Notes under the pieces: model-generated
What the model was told of the DNA's origin: nothing
Databases searched by the model: none
The model's input: the letters and a program-made list of their open reading frames with translations, nothing else
Translations under genes and position numbers: made by a program
IMG/VR virus record: IMGVR_UViG_3300020183_000419
Coordinates: 1-25,408 of that record
DNA: 25,408 bases
Strand: one strand, 5' to 3'
Origin: a virus
In this document: in pieces, positions 13,901 through 23,000 of the stretch
How positions within the stretch are numbered: position 1 is the first letter of the stretch
How the letters are laid out: every line of letters starts with the position of its first letter

Positions 13901-16731
13901 ATGGAGAAAATAATACAAAAGAAAACGCTCAATTAGAGAGTAATGAAGAAAGTACAGGAAGTGAAACTAAAGAAATTATTGACGAGTTAAACAGTAAAGA
14001 AAAGGATAATAAGTTTGAAGAACTTATATTACTTTTCCCACAAGCAATACCTGATGGTGACACGTCAGAAAGTGATAGTATTTATGAAACTTACTTTAAT
14101 GATTTAATAGGTAGAAGTGACGAATATATTAAAAGTGTAACCTATGGGGGTGTTTCTGATGGGTATTATATCGAATATTCTAAAAAAACAAATCAAAAAA
14201 CCACTTTACCGGATAACCCACCGATTAAAGAATTGGCAGATAAATGGATTATCGCTAAACCATCAGTAACCCAAACAATATTAGATGAACTAAATCAAGA
14301 ATATCAAGACTTTAAAGAATTTTTAGAAAAAGTTTTAAAAGTATTAAAAAGTGGTGCTGAAGTTAATTTTTCACTTATTGCTTCCGCAAATGCGAATGGT
14401 GGAGAAGAGTATAATCAAAAACTATCTGAAAGAAGAATTGATTCAGTATATAAAGAAATTTTACAATTTGGTGATGGAGAAAAAACTTTATCTGATTTTA
14501 TTGATAATAAATTAAAAATCAAAAAAAAATCAGAGGGAAAAAAATCTAAATTAAAAACTGATAAATACTCATCTATTGATTGTTCTAAAGGATTCAAAAG
14601 CTCAAGTACGGATGGTAAAGGTTCTATGCAAGCGATGCTATGTAGAAGAGTTAGTGTTAGTGAAATTAAAATAAAACCTAACGAAGAAAAACCAAAAACA
14701 CAAACAGAAGAAGAAAAAAGAAAGAACAACGAAGGACAATTACCACAAACAAATGCTGCTGAAAACAATAATACTAATAACACACAAGCACAAGCAACAA
14801 CAGTAAAAGAAATTTCACAAACAACTGTAAAAGATAAGACAAATAAATTAAGAGGAGATTTAACAAAAAGACTACTGAGAAAACTTTTAACTGAGTGTAA
14901 TTACTTTGAAATGGTAAAAGAAACTAATCCGATGATTTATGATGGAATTAAAAGTAAAATTAAAAACTTCCAACCGGCATTTCACTCAATAACTCCTGAA
15001 GGATTAAATGCTAGATTAACGTTTTTAAATCAATGCGTAAGACCTGGAGATACAATCCCAACTGCGGTAGAAACAGGAGGAGAAACACAATTCCAATATA
15101 ACGATGTATTTAATAGTGCTTTTGGTACACCACCGATTTTAGTATTGAGAGTTGGGGACTTTTATCATACAAAAATAATTCCAATGTCGTTAACGTTTAA
15201 ATATGAAGATGCTAAGTTTGATATAAACCCTGAAGGTATTGGGTTACAGCCTATGATTGCAACGGTAAGTCTTTCATTTGATTTTATCGGTGGACAAGGA
15301 ATTAATAATCCGGTATCTGAATTACAAAACGCATTATCGTTTAATTATTACGCAAATACCGAAATGTATGATGATAGAGCAACAATAACTGAAGATGTAT
15401 TATCTGAATTTGATTCTGAAGTTTTAGATATTATTAAAAATGAAGTTGGTTTGATTGATGCGACCGATAAACCACAAGGTAGTGGTGCGGGTAATACTAT
15501 AGGTAATGTAAAAACAAATAATCTAGACATACAGACAAGTGCAATTACCGGAACAATTGAATATAAAACTAAAATGAACGAGTTCGTTCAAACGACTGGC
15601 TCATATTTTAATTCACTATTTTTCAATTTAAACATATTAAAAGACTATTTGAATTTAGGTGGATTGTTACTATATACTAAATCTAGAAAATATAAAGAAG
15701 GTTATTTTGATTATTTAAGTGGAACGTCAAATAGTTTAATTACTAATATTTTAGGAAAACCGGAAAACTATCAAGATAGGGTTGACGATTTAGTAAGAAG
15801 AGCAAAAAAAGATGTAAACGAGCTATTAACACCACCATTGGCTCAAGTTTTAGAAAAGAATTTTACGAACGATCAAATACGAAAAGTAAAAAGAAAATTA
15901 AAGTCCATGATTGATGATAAAAAACAACCATACATTGATTTTTTAGAAAGTGCTCAAACAAATATAATTACAGAAGAATTAAAATTTATTAATATTTCAG
16001 ACCAAGTAAATTACGTAATCAATAAAAGAGACGGTTATGTAACAAAAAAGGGTTCAGTAATAATTTATGATTTGTCTGGTAAAACTGAAGGGGTTGAAGC
16101 ATCTAGTGATTCACCGAACACATATGAAGAACTGAAAAAAGATTTTATCAAAATTGGTACAGATTTAAATGACTTTATGAAAAAATTAGATGAGTTTGGG
16201 ATCGTTCCAACAGGAGAAACTTTTACATATAAAGACGATTTCACAACTCAACTATATTTGAAAGAAGATTTACAAGAACAGGTGCCACCAGCGACAAACG
16301 TATTTTTTATGTTATTTGGTACACAAATAATAGAAAACCCAGACACTTTTGTTAATGAATTAGCAAAGGCCGCGGTTAATAACAATGTTTCAAATTTTCA
16401 CTATACCGCTTGGAAAGACTTTATATATAATAATTTAGGATTTACAAAAAATAATGACACGTATGTGGAAAAAACAAATGGAGGTTTAGTTAAAGATTTT
16501 AAGAGATCTAAAGATAGGTTAAAAAATAAATTTGATGATTTTAAAAATGATTTCTTGAATGATTTACTTCCTAACGACATATATAAACCATTCACCGACA
16601 AAAAAGAAAGAGTTTTAGATTACTCTAAACAACTAACATCTAATGATACTGATGTAAAAAATCTAAAAAATGTTTGGTCAACCGTTGATTCAAATGACGA
16701 TAAATATAATTTGAAGAAAAAAATGAATTGA
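10903..16731 (+). CDS. Very large baseplate/tail-tube-initiator-like protein with OmpA-like domain
   Basis: A 1942-residue multidomain protein. Residues about 70-330 hold roughly five degenerate units of about 50 residues (NKYGP ... NLNKQT ... N.G.Y.Y). Residues about 875-935 contain FLGRTEPVYTYTKTSRKG and ISFKIVVDHPSVLNVL; a further beta domain at about 1405-1475 has PPILVLRVGDFYHTKIIPMS and NPEGIGLQPMIATVSLSF. Both look like the LysM-associated or tube-initiator folds of contractile baseplates. Between them, about 1055-1255, lies an OmpA-like domain: ASANANGGEEYNQKLSERR (about 1157-1175) and a closing CRRVSVSEIKI. OmpA-like domains bind peptidoglycan. A low-complexity Asn/Thr/Gln/Lys linker follows (about 1260-1315). 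The protein opens the baseplate operon, 4 nt before the gp53-like gene. A baseplate role is well supported; equivalence to a single T4 protein is not. Confidence 0.65.
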   Translation: MESPLSFNSSENFRKKLLLRNLRPYGVEGSYQGNDSKKNTEVSIIDYSVIDSPPIEVEANIQEPKLIGLNKYTPLDSDFGNIVNINKNLGTQTNFGNYTFTQSFGSQLEIFGKRTEKEQLVKNQYSKDVGENQNTVNPNLNKQTKANEGNYGYQDSVNSDLEKKGNELEKFLRVLNKYGPTKMANGFGDTVTFDLESIGTRVGEYTYVSNGPEISAEQSRTNAYTSNFFGPSGGFGFEVEPNVNKQTKPNSGPFLYPTSEPNRTTERSQKMAYLSNVYGPEDIPNGYGVFIDPNLNFQTRSNQGEFDYESSSPNLTTLQSQTFFYGKNKYNSGEGTFDALTVEDYSFENLNDPYYNSDTTFIFIPSDYSPINILSQDDLNNVRGSEGSLSQDSDLAKLGAKQLQKEFKARVAFELLQQTLGKTLGTTTTVNQNSGAISAELKPDPFDALGVITNNIPLIQRDFKITSVGGIIGEALSFTSRLAGLYSPYSLIPGEYFDYPQKNILSQALTNPIGGLASLATNLATKILTPNIDTGSETLLANTSNATKSLLFDMLYYNEYRPQYKLSSVLSPNLTAPGGNFYIGKGKNYMRDLVSPKTDLPRDNKGNPVVGPVYSYGRIGKDYEGNSVNQKLFGLNARAFYDKVGIQGGFTWTAKKNYIDPGRLVGPKNEKTGKLQNFSIDSVFGAGFQATYNQTKSSDTKLTPGSILDVTQRLVEAGSVGSASKLEHVGNAINQVSKVFFDGYQEVTKGSRARRFLTPTSLGQSGKQVKDVVGYEYCRLFTKDRPYYSFNELQKTDRNIRKYNSSVLDNTYNLNIAPMGGVDSTNIQFIDGKLRAKKYMFSLENLAWKTSSRVGYRVEDLPACEIGPNGGRIMWFPPYDLTFDDSSTANWTDTAFLGRTEPVYTYTKTSRKGNISFKIVVDHPSVLNVLVNKELEKTEESLATKVIDSLFAGCLKYDLVDLLKKYPMFSYSDIYEVVETLRTVEQVREFTKYTSPTQTNGENNTKENAQLESNEESTGSETKEIIDELNSKEKDNKFEELILLFPQAIPDGDTSESDSIYETYFNDLIGRSDEYIKSVTYGGVSDGYYIEYSKKTNQKTTLPDNPPIKELADKWIIAKPSVTQTILDELNQEYQDFKEFLEKVLKVLKSGAEVNFSLIASANANGGEEYNQKLSERRIDSVYKEILQFGDGEKTLSDFIDNKLKIKKKSEGKKSKLKTDKYSSIDCSKGFKSSSTDGKGSMQAMLCRRVSVSEIKIKPNEEKPKTQTEEEKRKNNEGQLPQTNAAENNNTNNTQAQATTVKEISQTTVKDKTNKLRGDLTKRLLRKLLTECNYFEMVKETNPMIYDGIKSKIKNFQPAFHSITPEGLNARLTFLNQCVRPGDTIPTAVETGGETQFQYNDVFNSAFGTPPILVLRVGDFYHTKIIPMSLTFKYEDAKFDINPEGIGLQPMIATVSLSFDFIGGQGINNPVSELQNALSFNYYANTEMYDDRATITEDVLSEFDSEVLDIIKNEVGLIDATDKPQGSGAGNTIGNVKTNNLDIQTSAITGTIEYKTKMNEFVQTTGSYFNSLFFNLNILKDYLNLGGLLLYTKSRKYKEGYFDYLSGTSNSLITNILGKPENYQDRVDDLVRRAKKDVNELLTPPLAQVLEKNFTNDQIRKVKRKLKSMIDDKKQPYIDFLESAQTNIITEELKFINISDQVNYVINKRDGYVTKKGSVIIYDLSGKTEGVEASSDSPNTYEELKKDFIKIGTDLNDFMKKLDEFGIVPTGETFTYKDDFTTQLYLKEDLQEQVPPATNVFFMLFGTQIIENPDTFVNELAKAAVNNNVSNFHYTAWKDFIYNNLGFTKNNDTYVEKTNGGLVKDFKRSKDRLKNKFDDFKNDFLNDLLPNDIYKPFTDKKERVLDYSKQLTSNDTDVKNLKNVWSTVDSNDDKYNLKKKMN
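11110..11883 (+). repeat. Degenerate ~50-residue tandem repeats in the large baseplate protein
   Basis: Five units begin at residue 70 with NKYTP, NQYSK, NKYGP, NFFGP and NVYGP, with a sixth partial unit at residue 328 (NKYNS). Shared positions include an N(I/L)NxQT-like strand, NxGxYxY and an SQxxAY-type helix start. The units are divergent in DNA, so the duplication is old. Confidence 0.55.
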
Positions 16732-16735
16732 TATT

Positions 16736-17053
16736 ATGGATTTTTATAGAAGATATGAAAAATTTTTAATTAATGGTACACAGACTGTAGTACCATATGT
16801 TAATATTGGGTCAAGGCCGTCTGATCAAAAATATGTCTACAGAGCAGGTCAAAGTAGGTTAGATAAAATTAGTTATGAAAAATACGGTAGCCCCTATTTT
16901 GGTTGGTTAATACAATTAGCAAACCCAATTTACGGTGGTTTAGAATCTAATATACCTGATGGAACCATAATTATTATACCTTTTCCACTTATAGGTGCGT
17001 TACAAGACTACAAAAATGCAATAGATACACATATTTTTTATTATGGCAGATAG
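16736..17053 (+). CDS. Baseplate wedge protein, gp53/gpX-like LysM-type
   Basis: A 105-residue protein with the LysM-like pattern YVYRAGQSRLDKISYEKYG (residues 31-49), GWLIQLANPIYGG (about 54-66), then IPDGTIIIIPFPL. This is the arrangement of the tail protein X / T4 gp53 family: a bound to start at a low-processivity motif, then a WLI..ANP helix, then an IPDGT..IP strand. In T4, gp53 joins wedges around the hub and carries a LysM-like domain. This protein is shorter than T4 gp53 (196) and is essentially the LysM-like part alone. The gene begins 4 nt after the upstream stop and its last 11 nt overlap the start of the next gene, so the three genes are probably translationally coupled. Confidence 0.75.
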   Translation: MDFYRRYEKFLINGTQTVVPYVNIGSRPSDQKYVYRAGQSRLDKISYEKYGSPYFGWLIQLANPIYGGLESNIPDGTIIIIPFPLIGALQDYKNAIDTHIFYYGR

Positions 17054-20000
17054 TTTAAACCAAAAATCTATATATGTAGAAACCGATTATGATAATATCA
17101 TATTGATCGACCCCAATAAAATTGTTGTTGACAACAAAGTTAAAGATAGGTTGGTTGATCATGAAGAATTAGTTTTTTATGCAAATTTAGAAACAAAAGT
17201 AATTCCTAGAACTAAACTAGCTATCGGAGAGTCCTTTGACAGTCCGGTAATCAACTCAAGTATTGCGAGTTTGGTCGGCAAATCAGATGGAACAAGTATA
17301 AATTTTCTACAACCAATAGGAAAAAAAAAATATTTTGACACGTCTTGGTCAGATCAATTAACAGGAAGTGGCGCCAGAGAAGGTAAGGGTTTCAATCAAA
17401 TAAGAGAATCTAAACAAAATAAAGACGGTAAAAGTGTTTTTGTAAGAGACGTTTCAAATTATAACGACACACAAACATTGGGGATTAAAGACATAACCAT
17501 AGACATATCAGGAATAAATTCAACACAGGTTAAAATAAATCTAGTGGATGTTCAAGGTAGGACATTATTTGAACAAGGAGAAAAATCGATATATTCTGTT
17601 TTTTTTAATTTACCGTACCCACTATTTTATTTAACACTTAAAGGTTATTATGGTAAGGCAATTAAATACGCATTAAATCTTACTAAATTTAATGCTAGTT
17701 TTGATCAAAGAACGGGTAATTATGATATATCTTTAACGTTGATTGGTAGAAATACTGGACTGTTAACAGATACTCTTTTGACTTATGCTAAGACGGCACC
17801 AAAAATGACACCTACAACATTACAACAACAATCAACCGTTAGTAATGCGCCGGGACAACAATTTAGTAATTTAGAAATATTAGATTCTTCTATTGGTGAA
17901 CAAACAATGTATGAAGTTTACAAAATTTATAAATCTAAAGGTTTAATAGATAAAGATTTTCCAGAAATATCAATAGATGAGTTTATCGATAGTGCCGATA
18001 CGTTTGTGACAAAAATGCAAGATGGTATTAAACAAGGTGATTTTGCTGTCCTAAGTGACGTATCAAAATTTAGAGGAGTATTAACTGATATAAAAAACAA
18101 AGTATTTACATTATCTAAAAATAAATTTTTAGATTTAAATAACTACATTTTTTACAAAGGTCAGATACATTATACTTTCAAAAACACGGTCGATTATACG
18201 AAAAGAAAGGAATTAATTTCAGGTATCGAAACAGAAATTAATGATGCCAATAAAAATTTAAAGGCCAACAAATCCTTTGGCGACAATGCGGAATACGTTG
18301 TTGCTGGAAACACATATAGAGAAGGTATAGTAGTAACACTAGACCCAAAAGACGTTATAGAACAAATAGCTATAAGCTCATTTACGGATCTTGATTTGGA
18401 AAACACTTTAACAAAAAGATTAGGTAGAACACCAACACCTGACGAGGTTTCCAAATTTAAGATTCAAACATTACAAGATATAGAAATTTTCAGTAAAAAA
18501 ATAGACGACAATACTGGAGATTTAGTAGATGACACACCAACGTTTTTTAGGTTTGGTGAAGTGGATTTTGGTACAAATACTTATCTCGCCAATAGTTTTT
18601 TAGACGATATTAACAACGGTTTAAATAAGATAAAAACAAGAGAAGAAAAAATTGAGCAACAATTTACAGATTTACTCGCTAAAAAAATAACATCAGAAGA
18701 CGGTGGTTTAGGGTTTAGTCCGACAATAAGAAATATTTTTGCAATATTATTGGCTGGTGTGGATACATTTTATCGTTTGATGGATAAAACACATAAATTA
18801 GCTTGGGATCAAAGAACAAACCCAAAAAGATTACTATCGATAATACCTGCTGATAAAAATTTTGGAATAGATTCTAAAAACGTAATTAATGGTACTGGTC
18901 AGTTAAACGATAAAAATGTTGTTTATCCGTGGCCAACATACTTTACTAAGGAAAGAGACCCTAAAGACAAGAGCGGTAGAGAAAAATATATACTAAATTA
19001 TGTTGCCGATCCTAAATATGTGGATCTAACTAATGGGTATGATTATACGACATGGCCGGAAGTTGCATTTTTAGAAGATTATATAAATGCTCAAACAAGA
19101 AGATCTCAAACTAATAAAAGAAAAAAATATAATAACAATAAAAATGCATCACCATTTGGGTCTTGTAATACTTTAGATTTTCCATTTGAGGTTTTACCAT
19201 ATGAAAATGTTTCTGAAGTTTCTTTTTTTTATGAAATTTATGAAAGACTTTATAGTTTAGTTAATTATACAAACTTATACAGAGGAAATTATAAAACAAA
19301 TCAGGTTGATAAGTTTTTATCAGATTTAGAGGCTAAAAATATTATTTTTGGTTCAGAGGATAGTTTATTACTTAAAGAAAAACTTAAAAATTTTAAATTT
19401 AATTTACAACAATTTGAATCATTTTTAGAAAATACTGATAAAAACACTTGGGAGGTTAGTAAAAGGGATTTGTTTGTGACTGATTATGTTGAAAACTCAA
19501 TAAAAAAAGATTATGGAATTTACGCTCTTTCAGAAATAGATGGTAGGTCAATATCTTTGGAAAATTCAAGTCCATTAATTAAAGAATTTGATAAATACTT
19601 AAAGAGTACTGAACACAATGTCTATAATTTTTTAGACACAGAACCTGTTTCATTAAATAATGACTACACCGACATTGGAAAAAGTTTAATATTTTTAGAC
19701 GATAAAAAAACACTTGCTAGATTAAACGAATCAGATACGGTTAAGAACATATCAATGATTAGTTGGTATGATAATAAAAGATTCGCAAATCAAAATTTAA
19801 AAATTTTAACAAGAGATAATACTGATAAAATCATAGACTTAACTAGTTTACAACAATATTATGACGTTGACGTACCTACAGAGGTGATCGGGAATACTGT
19901 AATTACTCAATACCCAAGTACTAAATGGAATGTTACCGAACAATATTTAGGATATGAACCAACTACATATTCAGGTTTGGTTAGTACGATTCAGTCTACT

Positions 20001-23000
20001 AGTTTGTTAAACACACCATATTTTATAAATTCAATTTTAAATGGGGTTGAAAAAGAAAAAAATAAAGAGTCAAACCCATATGTGCCTACCGGATTTCTTT
20101 TTCTCTATTCTTTACCTGTCGAGGACATATCCAATCCAGCATTATATGATATTGACAAAGAAGAGACTTTAGGAAATTTTTATGGACAAGTAAGAAAATT
20201 CTCAGCAATACACCAAGTACCTTATTCATTTATATTAAAAATGGGTGCTTTTTGGCATAGATATAAAACCTATCATACAACAGGTGTCGATATATTAGAT
20301 GAATGTTGGAAAGACTTTGACTACAAAAAATATTATGATCCAATAAATAATGACTTAACTAAAGTTTATAAAATAAAAACTTATGATGGGAACGATGAGG
20401 ACTTTACAGCATATAGAAATATAGTAGAAGTTATTAACATACCTAACGAAGAGGATGAAGAAGAATCAGGAACTAGTGGTACTAGCGGTTCTTCAGGTAC
20501 TAGCGGTTCTTCAGGTACTAGCGGTTCTTCAGGTACTAGCGGTTCTTCAGGTACTAGCGGTTCTTCAGGTACTAGCGGTTCTTCAGGTACTAGCGGTTCT
20601 TCAGGAACTAGCGGTTCTTCAGGAACTAGCGGTTCTTCAGGAACTAGCGGTTCTTCGGGTGGAGGAAATGGATATACCACCATATATAAAGAATTTGACA
20701 TATTTAATTATGGATTTTATCCAAAATTAATAAACGACTTTCAGTACTTTTTTACAAAAAAAGATTTAATAAAAAATTACACAGAACAAGAAATAAAAAA
20801 AATATTTGAAAAAGGTAAAATAAAACTAGGTAACAATACTAATTCTAGTTTTTATATGCCAACAAGTGGAGACATAAACAATGAAAATAGATCAATAATA
20901 AATAATTCTTATTTTGAATATCTTATTTTTGATAAAGATTCATTAATTGACCAATCTAATAAAGTCTATATGATGATCCCATCATGTGGAGGTATACCTT
21001 TTAATCAGGCAAATTACGAATGTTTTACAATAGATAAAAAATTAAATCAAGAAGTAAAAGATAATAGTTCCATATATAATGGTACAATAAGAAGTTTTTG
21101 GGGATGCTCTCAATTTGGTTATTTTGATAATAATTCTTTAAAAAAACCAAGCATTTTTGAAGAACTTAATTATTTGGGTACCGATTACCAATCTGTAACA
21201 CAAATTTTTTCTGCGTTTGACAAATCAAAATTAGATGATTTTGAATCATTATTTTTACAATTCTGTGAACCAAACCCAATCACGACAAATTCAATTATAC
21301 AAAACGAAAATACAATTGAAAAAACAAGAAATTCAGGACTTAAACAATTAAAATTTGTTTTAAAGGATTTATTTACCATTAAAGAAAGTGAACTAACACT
21401 TTCAAACCAACAAAATAATGATGGGGAACTTTTGGCACAAAAACAAGTATTTAACCTAACTCAAAAAATAAAAACGTTTTCTAAATATGATTTAATACTA
21501 AAAATAGGTAATTCCGGACAATTTGATAGAAGACTCTTTGGTAGTCTAGCAAATAATACCTCATTAAAACCACAAAATCCAATAGTACCGATTGGAAATG
21601 GTTATAAAAAAGGAACACTTCCAGGTGACGGAACATCTGTAAATCTATTGCAAAGTAAAGTATCAAATAAAGATGCATGGGAATCATTATATTTAAATGT
21701 TGGTTTTTATGTTAAAGACATTTCTTTTGAAGGCGTTGAATACTCAACATATACCGATACAGGATCAACAATTTTTGACTTTTTTATTGATAACAATATT
21801 GAGTTTAATAAAAGTAACGTTGAGGTTTATTCTAAATTAATAAAAATATATTCAACACAAAAAAATAAAAAACTCCTTAATAATGAAACTTATGGTAACA
21901 CTGAGTTTATAAGTGAGTTAGAAACTTTTTTATTAGAAAAAAATAAAATATTAGATGATAGTGTTGTAGAAGTTTTTACTTATTTAAATAAAAATTTACC
22001 GACAGTTACTGTAAATAATAAAAACACAAAATCAACATTAGATGGTAACGTATCTAAATTAAGTATATATAATACATTTCAAGCATTTAACGACAAATGG
22101 ATTGCTGGGAGTGATTTAACAACAAGAACAATTTTTGAAGACTTTTTGTTTCATGATCCCGCAAACCACGATATTGGTGATGAGTTACAGGTTGATGTTT
22201 TAGCAATAAAAGATATGTTAAAAAATAGCGATCCTGCCACAGACATACTTTTAATAATTGGTTCTATTTTAAAATCGGCTGGAGATTTACTTTTCTTTTC
22301 AATGCCGGCGTACATTAACTTTTATGGTATTAATAACGCTACAAAAACACCAAACCCACAGAATATTGACGTACCAAATTCACTATTTGGTACTTGGACA
22401 AACGTTAATTATTTAGACTCAAGGCCCAAATTTTTGTGTGTTTATGTCGGTAAAGAATCTGAAAGACCCGTTTCTAAAGAAAATGAATTCATGTTATATG
22501 CCGACGATAGTTTTGATTTAAGAAACCCAACAACCAACCCAAATAGAATTGAAGTAGATAAGCAAAATATATCACTTTCTAATAAAGTGGTTGCCTTTAA
22601 TGTAGATTTTGGTATAAGAAATCAAAATATGTTTACAAACATAAATGTAAATATGAATGATAAAAAACCAACTAATGCAACTTTTTTAGTAAACGATCAA
22701 TTAGCAAATGGTGTTAATGGAGATAAAATAGCACAACAAACAACATCATTATATAGTCTTTATAAGTCCATGAGTTATTCTTGTACTGTAGAATCTTTAG
22801 GTAATGTTATGATACAACCACTCATGTATTTTAATTTAAGACACGTTCCATTATTTTATGGGCCTTATTACATTTACAAAGTAAAACATACAATAAGGGA
22901 GGGAGAATTTAAAACAAGTTTTGATGGTTCTAGGATGCCAAAATATGCTTTACCACAACCAGATAGTTTAGGAACATTTATAAAAATAAATTATTTAGAA

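Noticed and set aside
20469-20657. Considered as a CRISPR-like or origin iteron array.
   Set aside because: The repeats are directly adjacent without spacers, keep the reading frame in multiples of 18, and sit inside a large ORF, so they are coding repeats.
20381-20701. Antisense ORF with PEEPLV repeats across the GTSGSS array.
   Set aside because: It is only the reverse complement of the 18-bp repeat within a long confident gene.
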